Notes under the pieces: generated by a model
What the model saw: only the letters and a program-made list of their open reading frames with translations
What the model was told of the DNA's origin: nothing
Databases searched by the model: none
Source: Mangifera indica
Lineage: Eukaryota > Streptophyta > Magnoliopsida > Sapindales > Anacardiaceae
DNA: 64,000 nucleotides
Assembly: GCF_011075055.1 (NCBI RefSeq)
Contig: NC_058147.1
Span: 1,860,001 to 1,924,000 of the forward strand
Direction of reading: 5' to 3'
Shown: piece by piece, positions 37,038 to 50,516 of the stretch
Numbering within the stretch: the stretch's first letter is position 1
How the letters are laid out: each line of letters opens with the position of its first letter
Position numbers and translations under genes: made by a program

Positions 37038-40000
37038 ATGGACTCTGCAAATATCCATCATCAACATCAGCTTCAAGACCACCTAGCTGGATCTTCTTCT
37101 TTATCTACCCCATCTTGCTATGGAGTTGCAAGCTCCCATCCTTGGACCCCTACTCTAAACCCAAATGTCACTTTGTAAGTTAACCCTCTCTCTCTCTTCT
37201 CTCTGTGCTTTCTGCAACAAATATTGCTCTTCACAGTACCATTATGAATTTACTTTATGATTTGGAATCTCTTCTATTTTTTATTTCCTGATTTGATGTG
37301 CATCAATCAGAAAGTTCCTAGAAATTAAGACTTGCTTGTTAGAGTTGATTATCAGTCAAGTTTATGCCGAATCATGTGTATATCTATTGATTCATATTGC
37401 TTTTGGATCCAAGAATATTGTGGGCTCCTATATTGCACAGCACACCATCCCCTTACACATTACAGCTCTTGCTCATCTTTTATATTTCATACACTTGGGC
37501 TTGTTCCTTTCTTTTATTTATTCACTTAAGTACTGATAAGGTTTTATTTCATGGAATTTATATTTCTTTTTTCAAACTGTATATGCAGGAATATTAGTAA
37601 CTTTAATCCAAATTATAATGGATTCATCTCAAATTCAAGGCAGAAGAATGAGATCCATGTCCCTCCTCCAAATAGTTCCATGATCCAAGAAGCAAGCTTG
37701 CACTGGACTAATAATGCAGGCAGCTTCACTAGCCAGGCAGCTCATGATATGCACTTTTCAAAAATCAGGGACAAGCTTTCAGATTCATTTCCAAAATTTA
37801 CAGATATGTTAAACAGCCCCTCAAACATTACTGATCAAAAGGGTTTGCATGATGATCTTAGTGAGAAACTCTTGCTCAAGACCATTTCATCAGATTTCCC
37901 ACTAAATGGGAATCAGTTTTGTGCCGGAAAGTTTTATTCTAATGCCCAGGACGTTTCTAGTTTTGGAAATGCTATACCTAGTAGAGGGAACTTCAGCCAG
38001 ATTTATCCCAGTATAAATGTTTCCAACTTGAACCAATCTTCTTCAGCAACTTCAAGCTCCTTTGACATGAACTTGCAGGCCTTGGATCTACTAACCTCTT
38101 CAAGATTCAGCGGAAATTTCAGTCACCCTTCACATAATAACCTTTGCGCCTACAGAGAGAGCCTTCCTCTTGGCCTTGATGATCATATGCAGCAATCAAG
38201 GCGCAGGCCATCTTCTAGTCCTAGTGAAGTAAGTACTGCCCAACTTTACCCTTCTTCCTTCTTCTGTTATGGTATACATATCCATGATTTAGAGAATATA
38301 AGCTAGCATACTATCGCCATGATTTAGGTAAGGTAGTTTTATCTGCAACTTTACTCAGTGTTAGTATAATAAATAACTTCAAATTCTTCAACGATATCTT
38401 TTTCTTTATCTACATAGCTCTTTAACATTTTAACAAAATTATGAACTGGAAATACTTTATCTCTGGAAAGAAAAAAATTTAAAGTTGGCCTTTACCATAA
38501 AAAGCTCTTGATCAAAGCTATGCCCAAAAGAACATAGCCTTCTCTTTTTGCTGCATAATGGAATCTTTAAACCCAGGATTTATATCCTTTATTAGCATAT
38601 TTATTAGTGTTTCTTCTTTTTCATTCGCTTTAGATGATCATTTATAAATGAACTGATGTATGATATTCTTTTGCATTTCAAAGATATCATCTTTCACCAA
38701 CGATGTAACAGAGGCAAAGAGATCCAGCGGCACAATAGAGCAAAAGGCAACACAATCAGCACCAAAGAAATCACGATTGGAATCTCGCCCCTCCTGTCCT
38801 CCTTTTAAGGTGCCAAAGGATCCAAAAAACCGTTTAATGCTGTATTTTGATTGTGAATATATATGATTTTGCACTGTATGACTGTATTGGCATTTAAACA
38901 GGTTAGGAAAGAGAAATTAGGGGATAGAATAGCAGCTCTTCAGCAGCTGGTTGCACCCTTCGGAAAGGTAAACTTTTTTCTTTTTAGTGGTGGCTTCTTA
39001 TCACCATAATTAGAATCTCCATCATCATAGTCTTCTTGTTCGATCTCCAGCTCTTAGCTTCCTTCAGTAATTTAATTTCAGTCATGTAAAACCAGCCGGG
39101 AAATGTTAAAAAAAAAAAAATTATTGTGTTAATGGTAAGTGACGTATGTTTTTGCATGTGGGGTGGAGAATATTGCAGACAGACACTGCATCCGTACTAA
39201 TGGAGGCTATTGGGTACATAAAATTCCTTCAAAACCAGGTGGAGGTACTTTCGCTTCCCAACATTCTTCTTCAATCTTATTATTAATTTATCATTGCTAG
39301 CCATGCTGCACTCTTCCAGAACACAAAACCCTAGAAAATTAGGCAGAATGCTGGCTAGGCTTTAGGGTTTCAGTGGGTTCTCTTCCAAGACCTAATTTAA
39401 TTATTTCAATTATTTAATATTAATGAATAAATATAATTACCACTTATACTCTTGAAGTCTTCCCTCAGGGGTTTTTTTCCTCCACTTTCCAATACAATTC
39501 TGGTAGGAACCATTTAGAATCAGAATTGACTGGAAAACCCACTTATTATTTTCAAAAGGAAGTCAATAAAAATGGTCCAACCAACTATAAAAGCTGTCAG
39601 ACTATTAAATATAAAATAATATTTAATTATATAATAATATATTATTTAAATATTTAATAAAATATTCAAAATTAGATATATATAATATTTCTAATATACA
39701 AATTACCATAATTGGAATATTCTATGAAAAATATTGAATATCTATGAAACTTGCTTCAACACCAGTGGAAAACGTTAAAAAAGCCAGTAAGCCCATAAAT
39801 CAGTGATCTTAGTTTAACTCAAAATAAAAGATTATAATTTAATTTCTTACACAAATTTTAATTAATCACATATTTAATTATTCTTGAATTAACACTGACT
39901 TCTGAAAATATTTTACGCAGACACTAAGCGTTCCTTATATGAAGTCATCACGCAACAAGACCTGCAGAACAGTGCAAGGGGTAAGAAAGAAAATCCATTT

Positions 40001-40234
40001 TTATCACTGGGAAGTGAAGAATCATGATATATAATTATTCTTATAATTAACTTTACCTACTGCTGATGATGGTAGGGGTCGATGGGGGAGGGCGTGAAAG
40101 AAGAACCAACACGAGATCTGAGAAGCCGAGGGCTGTGTCTTGTGCCATTGTCATGCATGTCCTATGTAACTAACGACATTGGTGGCGGGGGAGGCATTTG
40201 GCCGCCGCCTAACTTCGGTGAAATCAATCTGTGA
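37038..40234 (+). CDS. BHLH110: bHLH110-like transcription factor (copy 2)
   Basis: Same seven-exon, 417-aa model as copy 1: 37038-37174, 37589-38228, 38684-38809, 38902-38967, 39179-39244, 39921-39980 and 40076-40234. Two codons differ from copy 1, both in exon 2: Val to Met (NSSVIQ becomes NSSMIQ) and Lys to Arg (KIKDK becomes KIRDK). Both lie in the variable N-terminal region outside the HLH, so no change of function is expected. Splice sites are intact. Confidence 0.93.
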
Positions 40235-40969
40235 CTGTGTTACTTTGAGCTCTAGCAGGCTAGCTAGCTGATTTAGAGCATAAATTTGTTAATCTTAGTG
40301 GAGCAAATTTGGTCATCTTGTTAAAATAGGATTCAGGATGGACCAAGTTTGATCCATTAAAAAATTCATGTTCCATTACTCATATGAATTTTAACGGACC
40401 TTCTTCCACATAAATTGTTGCCTTTGCTTCAGTAATCTATGAGTTGGGATCAATGTATTCTTTATCCTTTTTTTCCTGCGCCATATATAAGACTTGGATG
40501 ATCAAAAGCAATATAATCAGAGATAAATTTGCTTTGATTCTTGAAAGCGTGTCCCTTATTTTTTTCTCTTTCCCGCAAAGAAAGGTCCCTCTAAATCTTC
40601 AACTTTCTGATATGGGAGACAGAAGAGCAAGGCAGGCAGCCAGGCAGGCCTTAACCCGTGGAATGATGACCCTTATGCAGAGCCCATCATTCTCGACTTT
40701 TGCAGTTACTTCTCATTATGTAATTCATAATATTGCCGATTTTCCGCCGGTGCTTAAATGGAGCTTCAGTTTGGATAGTCCGATAGTACACCAATCGGGC
40801 TGAGCGGTTCACTGAGTTATTCAAGTATAGCCAATGTCAAGCTACAATTGATTGATTATTAGTGAGCTAAACTCCAACTTAAGTATTTATTTGAGTAGAG
40901 TTTGAATTATGAGTTTGTATGGTTATGGTTAATTTTGGGTATAATATTTATAAGTTCAAAATATAAAAG

Positions 40970-41011
<42 letters not shown>

Positions 41012-44000
41012 TTGTATTATTTAACTTTAATTTTTTGATTCAAACTTGAGCCGACATTTTCTATTTCAAACTCTAACTTTGAGTTTGAGCTCGGAAGCAA
41101 GTCTTAGATAAATTCAATCGGATTGAACTGTACTCTAAAGTTTTCATTGTTCAGGTAACATTCTTATAGAATTTTTAGTGGTTTGAGTGATTGTGAGAAA
41201 TTTGTCACTATAGTATACAACCAAAATTAGACACTGTGAATCCACGAGCTATGGGTGTGGGCCTAAATTTAGTTCAGACGTTGCATCTTATGGATTTTAA
41301 TGTTTATGGGCATTAAAAACTTACTGATTTGGAATGTTCATTTGCAGCCCATTTCAATTACAAGTATTAGATTTTCAATAAAACTGAGTGTATTTTATAA
41401 TGATAATATAATATTATTTAATTTAATATTTAACTGAATATTTAAAATTGAATTGAATGTATATATATAGATATAACATTACTTAATTATTTTTTTCCTT
41501 TTCGGCCATCAATTGGTAAGTTTAAGATGATCAGCCTTCTAAATACGAATATTCATCTATTGCAAATGAAATGAACTTCTGTAAAACATATAGAACGATC
41601 GACCTTGAGATTTTGTGAAAGAATGACACAAACAAAATCCTTGGAGGGTGCCGCCTTCTGGGTCTGGGGTGGAATCTGAAATTTGGATAATATTAGTGTG
41701 TTTGTGGAGTGTCGACATGTCGTTTTCTGGGCTTAGCAGTATCTGGGTAGCCATCAATAGTGATTGCTGATGAAAGGTCTTTCAACATAAATTCTAACTA
41801 ATATCAATCCCAAACCAGCATCAGCGCCACAACCAATCTCAGCAAGGTTGAAAACAGATTGTTCTGGCAGAATCCGATTACGTATTGGCATGAATAAGCG
41901 ATCGTAACATGCTAGCGTGTTCCGTACTCTTCTATCGCACTCTTTTCTAACTTTAGTACTGTATCAATACCTAGTTTTACCAATAATATAATACTTCATC
42001 TGGATATTAATTTATTTATTACTCTTTGAAATTAGGTTTGACTTTTGCGGAATGGATATTCAAATCTGCTGGCGATATTCATTGGAAGATTTAACAATAA
42101 AATTCATTGAAAGTTGTTACAATTGTGTTTTAATGGTTTATTTTATTGTAAACTTGGAATGGACGCAAACATATTTTACTAAATTAACATGTGGAAAGGC
42201 GAAAGAGTTGGTGGGGTTCCCCTACCTCTACCACACTGATTTTGACAAAGTTTCAATTAGGAATTAGCGGGGTTCAGGTACTTTGTAAAATTCTTCAAGA
42301 ATCCGAATTAGAATCAACTAATTCCTAAGCATAGGAATCAACCTGATAGAAATTAACCCTGTAAATTTTGATTTTTACCCAGAACCTGTAGTATATATAT
42401 ATAATATGATGTAGCTACGGAAGCACTTGAGAATTTGAAATTTATATCCAATGTCGGAGGGTGGAAACTTGTTTCTATGGATACATGAATTTTAGGTGAA
42501 CATGAATTTGAGAATATGAATCAGATCTGGAGTTCCAGTTTCTGTTGCATGCTGCATACATGACATGGGAGTTTTTAAACATGTATCCAACAACAACAGA
42601 CAGTAAGGGTGGGTTGAAGTCTAAATCAGTCGATTAAAAGGAGAAAGAAAAGAGAAAGAGAAGGGCAGCTTGAAATTGTTAAGGATGCAAATGATAAGCA
42701 GAGAAAAAAGATGTCATGCATTACCCACCACAGAGACATGCCATTCATCATCACACAACAAAGCAAAAATAACAATAAAAATTCTGGGTATATTATGTGT
42801 TTAATTTGGTGGTGATCGGCTTACTCATAGTTTTAATGTTATATATATAAAAATTATTAATAAAAATTTAAATTTTAATTAATCTCTCTGGATTTTATTA
42901 TCCTTTTTATTATTTTTTATGTTTTACTATAATTTTAAATTACAGATGAGATAGATGATTGAATTGAACTACTCATTTACAAATGTTTCAATTTTAGCAC
43001 AGGATTACTACGAAGGCCAAGCGGCTTGGACAAATCAGGCGCGTTAAAACTCAAAACGACATCCCATTGGCCAGCTAATTTTTGTTTTATATTGATAATT
43101 TAATGTTGATTATAAACTCTGGATAGGGGAAGCATACGCTATTAACGGCACCGTTTGATGAAATTCGAAAGAACGATACTTCCATGAAAGGAGGGAGAAT
43201 TTTGATATATTTAGAGAGGCGTGCCTTATCCAAATCGTACCGGTGAATCAATATACACGTGGCACTATTCTTCGTTTCTTGATATTTTCGGGCGCCGGCA
43301 GTTTGACCTGATCTGCTAGTTATGCAGTGTTGATGTCACTGTAGAACTTATATCATCTATTTTCTAAAGGCCATTTATACCCTTCTAATCAGAACCATAT
43401 TACTGAAAAAACTTTATCCCTGTTGACAAATTCCCTTTCGCCACTATTGCCAAAGATGTTTGACATTAATAAAGCATAGCGTGAAAACTAAAAGATGTTT
43501 TATATTTGTAGGACCAAATGGTAATTAATTGTGAATTAGCAAATGAAGATGAAATATCATGTTGAAGTAGTTGGCCAGGACCCATCAGATTAAAGCATTC
43601 GTTTAGTCAAATAATAGTACCCACAAATTTTACCATAATCGAGAATCAAATCAAATTTTAGTGAAAAATATGAATCTAATTGTTTAAAATTCGAACCAAA
43701 CATTGATCGGATATGGAGAATGTGAAATTCGAATGAAAACATTGTCCCTAAAATCCAATTCATGTAATTTTTTTAATAATTGTATATGCATTAAGTAGGA
43801 GGCACATTTGTTTCAATAGTTTTTGACGTAATCAGAGAAAGTGCCATTACATTGACTAAGAAGGGTATTACCGTCATTTGACAAAATAATTATTGATAAA
43901 TGGGTAAAGCTTCAATGTGAGCATGCAACTGTTTAGAGGAAGGGCAATTTAAGAAAAAGAATCTCTTATCTTCGTTTTCTTTCTCCCTCTCATTTCCTTT

Positions 44001-44643
44001 ATCTGGTCCCTGCTGTCGGTTACTGTAATCCGATGATAGCACAATAGCTTACATCACAAGCGATCTCTCTATACTTTCTCAATTCAATTCACAGTCACTT
44101 CATCATTTGTTTCAGATCCTTTGCTGCTTTGGATTTTCGATCTTTAACAGGAAATTAAGATTTTATTTTGGATTCTGATAACGTCTGCGGATCAATTCTT
44201 GAGAATCAACTGAAGCTTCTCATGTTTAAGTCGTGATCGGTGGTTAAATAAGCTCTTTGTTTGTTGATCTGTGTGAGATTGCGATTCGGTGGTTTTCAGG
44301 TCTGGTTCGAGCTTTTAGTATATAGTTAATATATTGTGTTGTTCAGTTTGATTCTTTAATGATTTGGCTCAGACGATCGGAGAGTGTAATCCAGAACTCA
44401 GAAACAGTAGTTTTTACGTTTGCTATTTATTAAAAAAGAAAAATAGAAGGCGCACACATGAACAAACAACTCGTTTTACAGAGGAATAAATAATCAAAAT
44501 TATAGAAGAGTTTGATTTATTTTTACAATTAAGTTGCTGCTTCTTACATCTGTAAATTTTTTTTCTTTCTCTACGTTTAGCAGGATATGGTCAATCTGTT
44601 TAGTTTTTATTTATTTTGGCTAGGTCTTTAAGGACTTAAGAAA
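40235..44643. other. intergenic, bHLH110 to BBD (copy 2)
   Basis: Same content as 5772-10180: TA microsatellite (~40973-41009), AT-rich hairpin fragments, a CACGTGGC motif near 43256, and the probable BBD leader at the right end. No gene recognised. Confidence 0.6.
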
Positions 44644-47600
44644 ATGGGATCATTACAAGGACCTGTTATCTGCCCTGTTGTTCGTGCCAAACAAGCAGGA
44701 CTTTACACTTTCCCTGTCAATGGCCCTTTGATGAAGACTAGAATTTTTAGAAGTGAGTTTTGGGGATTCAAAGGATTCAGTGACAGCAAGGCTAAGATGA
44801 GCGTTTTAGGTCGGCAACTAAAAATGCAGAAGTGCAAAACCGTGCAGTGTAGTTTCAGTTCTTCCTCGAACGGTAATGGCAGCATGGCTGAGAACTTCAA
44901 TGAAAATGATGAAGATTATGTCAACTCTAGTATCATTGAAGCTGGTATGCTAATTACTAAGCTGGTGGCTAACTATTTTTTGCCAATTAAATTTAGTACA
45001 TTTGCACGATTTTGTTTGTATATCAACGTGCCACTGTGGTTTTAGAATTAATTGGCAGTGTTTCTTGTTGATAGTACATATTTCCTTGAAATTTTTCATT
45101 TTTGGGGGAAATCAAATTAGCTGCATGAGTGAATAATCATGTTGTTAAAGTTAGTTATTATATCTTGTATTTTCTGGAGTTGTGTTAATTCATTAACTTT
45201 AACTTGTTGATCCCTGTAGTTGAGGTGAGGAGTGGAGCAGATGGTTTCATGATCAAAATGAGGGATGGTCGGCACTTAAGATGCGTCCATAACAACCCTC
45301 AGGGTGGACATCTACCAGACTATGCTCCTCATCCTGCAATAGTATTGAAGATGGAAGATGGGACTGGTCTTCTTCTCCCAATAATTGTTTGTACGTACTA
45401 TTGCGCTAATAGTTTGTGGTGTTAGTAAAACTGTTTTCTAGTACAGTCAGTATTCTCTATCATTCTTCATCAAATTGAAGCTAGTGTCCTTTGATTGCAG
45501 TAGAGATGCCAAGTGTGTTGCTTATGGCAGCAATTCGCAATGTACAAATTGTAGGTCTTCATTTTCTTTTTTCCTCCTTTCTGTTTTAATTTGTTTTATT
45601 CAAATAGGGTGTTTTCTCACTGGATCAACGGAGCGTTCAGATTTCAAGTTAACAACCCCTTGGTTTGTCTGTTATGCTAAAATATGTTCGATTATTGTTT
45701 TCAGGCTAGGCCAACTCTGTACACAGTGGTTAAGGAGATGATTGACAAGATGGGATACGAAGTATTTTTGCTTTTGGATTTTATTAATAGTATGCTATAA
45801 TGCTTGAAATGTGATTTGCTCCTTCATAGTCTTGATTCCAATTTTTTTTTTTTGGCAGGTAAAACTTGTTAGAGTTACAAAGAGAGTGCATGAAGCATAT
45901 TTTGCACAGTTATACCTGACGAAGGCAGATAGCTACTACACCCTTCTATTGTGGCTGTCTTCAATTACTCTTAGTGTTCACCAATGGTATGTTGAATGTG
46001 TTGCAGGTTGGTGATGAGACAGAGAGTGTCAGCTTTGATCTTCGACCGTCAGATGCCATCAACATTGCTGTGAGATGCAAGGTATTTTACCATTTTTGAT
46101 GTTTCTTGAACTGGTTTATATGATGCAGTTTTCAGAGTTTTGGGCCTGCTGTCTTTAAAAATTGTAATTGTGAGAGATCTATCATTGAATGTAATCTTTC
46201 TTGAAGCATTATAGAAATATATCAAAATGAGTTGGATTGATATAAGTTCACTGCTGAACTATATTGGCCTTTTTCACCTGTAATTGAATTTGAACTGAGG
46301 AAAACATATGGTTTGCTAGGTTGGAAAATGGTTGTCAGGAAAAGGTCCATGATGTTAAGCATATATGACTGAATCATTTAAATATGAAGCAGGAGAAAAT
46401 AAATACCTTCTCATTATGTGAACTTCTTATGATTGTGGACGATGTGTAATGAAAATCCTTGATTTGAACCCTGAAAGGATTTCTATCACTTTTTTTATGT
46501 CTGCATATGCCATGCTTAATACTGGGGTGCTGACATAGGTGTTGGTGGTCTAATTTATATCTGTTTGTTGGAAACCAAGAATGTGGTGGATTTCTTCATA
46601 TTGCCTTGCAATGAAAATCCCTAAAACTTTTGAACTGAAGATAAGTGTTCTAACAGATATTTAATATTGTATTGCATGGTTAATTTGGAAACTTATCTTA
46701 TTCATTTCTTTGGTGCTTTCATAGTTGATATTTTCTTTCAATGATGCCTAAATGTGAATGTATGACAATTATGTCTGCCTTCATCAAGCATGCTAGACCG
46801 TGACTGTTGAATAATGTCCTCGTAATATTCATCACAAACCATTATACTCACTATAATCTTTACAAGTCATTACCATGGACTTTGCAGATCCCTCTCCTTT
46901 CACCACCCATGAGTAGTGTCTTACATGAGTGAGCAAAAGTTTTCCTGATGTGCTGAAGCATATTTTCTTGCATATTCTATACAGGTTCCAATACAAGTCA
47001 ACAAGTACTTGGCATATAGTGATGGGATGAGGATTGTTGAATCTGGCAAACTGTTCACGCAGTCCCCTGCTTCAGATGGCTTATTATTTACAGAACTGGA
47101 TAGGTTAGTGTTGGGACATGTTGAGATTGTTGTCTTTATCTAAATGAAGGAGAATAATTTGGTGATCTTGTCATGTGTTTTGGATATTCAGGCTCTTATG
47201 CTTTAGGAGTGTTAAGTTTTTTCAGTTTAGCCAGAAAAAATTTGGAGAGAAAGTTACCTTATAAAATGTTAGAAGATGGATGTTGCCTTCTGTAGTACTA
47301 TCCTATAATCCAACTTTTTGCCCAGCACTTGATAATGTTGAACAATATTAAGGTATCTAAATTTGGAAGTTATAAATAACTTAAGAAGTTAAGTGGGTTG
47401 AACTGAATACCTTCTATTTGCCCATTGATTCAATGACTGTTTTTTCTGGAACTTAAGAAGTTATAAATTTGGAAGTTATCCTATAATCAATGACCATATC
47501 TGGAATTTGACAACAAGATACATGGACAGTTTTTTCTTATCTGTATTTATTTTGGTAAAAGAAAAAGGTTTGATTGAAATTAATTTGTTTTCAGGCCCAG

Positions 47601-48556
47601 TGGTCAGCCTTGTCTTGATACAAAGGAGTTCAATCTTGTGCGCAACATGTTGATAGCTGCTGTTGAGGAGCGTTATAGAGATGCAGGTATATTTCTTTTT
47701 CACCTGTTTCACTAGTTTCTTTCATTTTATTGATAACATTTTCCTATCAGTGGAATTCTTTTGTTATGGTCATTATTTTTATTAAACAAGAAACAGCAGG
47801 TTTCAGCAATGGTACTAACAAACCCTAGCCTGTTACCTCTTTTGGCCTGTAAATTGGGTGTTTTCAGTTGAATATTAATTTCATAGGGTTTCCTAGGGAA
47901 ATTCAAGGCAAAGATCCATAGAAAAGGACACGAGTAGGGATGGCAATGGGATAAGATGGGGTGGGGTGGGGTCAAATACCTTATTCCTCCGTCCCCTGTG
48001 GAGAAAAATCTCTTATACATACTTTTTAAACACAATACAGACATATTAAACAATAAAATTAATTAAAATTAAAACCAACCTATTTCAAATATCACAAATA
48101 ACATATGTTAACTATTTTAATATACAAAAAAAAATCTAAAATTGTAAGAATATGTTAATATTTTAAATAAAGATATAATATAAAAGGGCGAGGTGGGATG
48201 GGGATCCTTCCCTTTTCATTTTCTCATTTCTATTGGAGAAATCACTCTCCATTACTGTTGGGAAGGGTCAAAGACCCTAAATTCGGATTGAAATGATTAT
48301 ATGTATATATAAAAATATAACTTTTTGCAGTGTAATAATCTGACAGCTGAATTGTAGCCATTTTGGGCAATTTGCCTTTTTAATGTAGCAAAAAACCATT
48401 ACGAATGATTGGTTTATTGCATCTAGAGAAACCCCATTTTCCTTTCATTATTGTTGATTTTACCCTATTACCAAGAAAGTTTACGTTACTACAGCGCAAT
48501 GGAGAGACAAGCTTGGTCAACTTCGTGCTAAAAGGAACTTGAGGAAATTCACTTGA
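44644..48556 (+). CDS. BBD1: BBD-type bifunctional nuclease (copy 2)
   Basis: Same 330-aa protein as copy 1. Exons: 44644-44944, 45220-45390, 45501-45550, 45705-45761, 45859-45924, 46007-46081, 46985-47103, 47595-47686 and 48495-48556. I saw no coding difference. The only change noticed is one T fewer just after exon 4, inside the intron. The GC donor after exon 5 is present here too. Confidence 0.93.
47935..48272. repeat. transposon-derived insertion in BBD intron 8 (copy 2)
   Basis: Duplicate of 13473-13810, with the same TAGGGATGGCAATGGG edge. Confidence 0.45.
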
Positions 48557-50516
48557 CAGGTGTGAAGTTCAGTGATTCATTTTTACTCAATTTTGAAATC
48601 CAGCTCTACCCAAAATGAAACTAACCAGTTGATTACATATTTGCTTTCTCAGATGCTTCTAGAGAATTTAACTTGTAAATAGAAAACATTGTGGGATGCA
48701 GAATGAGATCGCAAACATATAGCTTAAGTCAGTTGTTTGTCAATCTCTTCCAACCAATATGTATGTGGTACATTTGTTAATATATATGTATAGATACACG
48801 TCGTAATGTTGAAGTACTTGACATTAGTTGGTTCTGCATATTATTCAGCTGCTTATGCCACAGCTCATTAGCTGTTCCTTCAACAATGGGTTTCCTGTCC
48901 AAATTTCAGTGTGTTTCACTTGACCAGCAACTGTACCAGACTCAAGACTTCTGCTTAATTTTCATGAATGGTTTAATATATTTCTACAATTGTTATCCAC
49001 CAATGATTAACACTTTTGTAAGCTTAACAGTTTGACGTCGAGGGTGGGCTTGGCATGGGAATATATGCCAGTTATGGTTATGGCTCTGACCGAGTTGATT
49101 ATTTTTAGCACTAAAAATATGTCGCATTTCATTTGGCATCAATAGGCATGACACGTAATTTGTTTCTGCTTGTATAAGTTTTGAAATTTTAGAAGCTCTG
49201 AATGGAATTGGTTGGTTCGATCTCATGTAAATGCTTATTGCTCAGCCGATTAGCTGATAGCAAGGCAGCCATGAGCTAGTGGACTAAACTTTTGATTACA
49301 TATAAGATTGGATTGGAATTAAGTTTGAGTAAAATTTGTTTAAGCTTAATTTGAATTTAGGCCAGTCATTTTGAGATAAGTTTGGATTGTTCAATTCTTT
49401 GTTGGAAAAACTGTTGAAGGGTTATAGAAGATGAAGGAAAGTTGCTAAAAAAGAAAAAAATTATCAAAAAAATAAATTTATTAATAACTGTTTGATGATT
49501 TGATTGAATCAAGTTAACTTAATTTGATTTCATATCTGGATTATTCTTCTTTATAGTTGGATCATTTCATCTAAATCATAATCTTTAACTATTTAATGAT
49601 TTGATTTGATCTCAAATTAAGAATACTTTTACTCAAACAGAGGGCATTACCTCCAAATCATGACCAAGTCCATTCACATCCCATCTAACCCTAGTCACAT
49701 GGGATGCTGGGATGCTAGTAGCAAAGTTATTCACTTGTTTTAGGATTTGTCAAAGGTATAATTTCAAATCAGGAGTCGAATGGGAAGTATTCAAGTTAGG
49801 AAGGCGTCTTTTGAATTCCGGTTCAAGAAACGTGAATCAAAGAGAAACGTGGATACGAAATTTCAGTTTCCTGGATGGACGGCAAACTCATCCGTGATAT
49901 GAAACAGTTGGATAAAAGAGACGCCTAAACTTCTGATTACAGGAAAAGAAAAACTGAATTTGTGAATTCAGAAGAAAACACAAAGTACGAAGCACGCAAA
50001 ATCCAAAGGAAGAATCCGGTTCAAATTCCCGCCAAATCAATTTCACTTTCACAAGTCGACACGCTATATTGCCACGTGGCAGTGTTTTGTAGAAGGACCA
50101 CCAAAAGATGAACCGCTTGGGAAATTTATTTTTACGCAACCAACAGCTACCTTTTCTTCAGCAACTAGCCATTTTCTCTTGGAGTTTGCTTCCCCGATAA
50201 TCATTATTTCTTTGACTTTGATTTCTTATTAATCAATTAAAAAATGATTAATTATCACTACAATTCACCATTTCTTTTATTCTTCCGCGGTTACTCCAGT
50301 TTACCTTTGTTGTCTGCCTCAACAGATGAGCTGGAGTCCCCCCTTTAATAACGAATCAAAAGATCCGAAAAAAAAAGAAAATTTGAGCTCTTAAGAATTG
50401 TGTGTGTGTTTTTTTTTTATTACCAATCTGCAATTGCTTTTGACATCTAACTGTAATAAGAATTTGGATTCGAATTATCAGCTTGGATCTTGATCTGATC
50501 CCATCATTTAGTAGCC
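48557..50516. other. intergenic, BBD to SFH (copy 2)
   Basis: Same content as 14095-16054, including the G-box palindrome at 50071-50080 upstream of SFH. Confidence 0.55.
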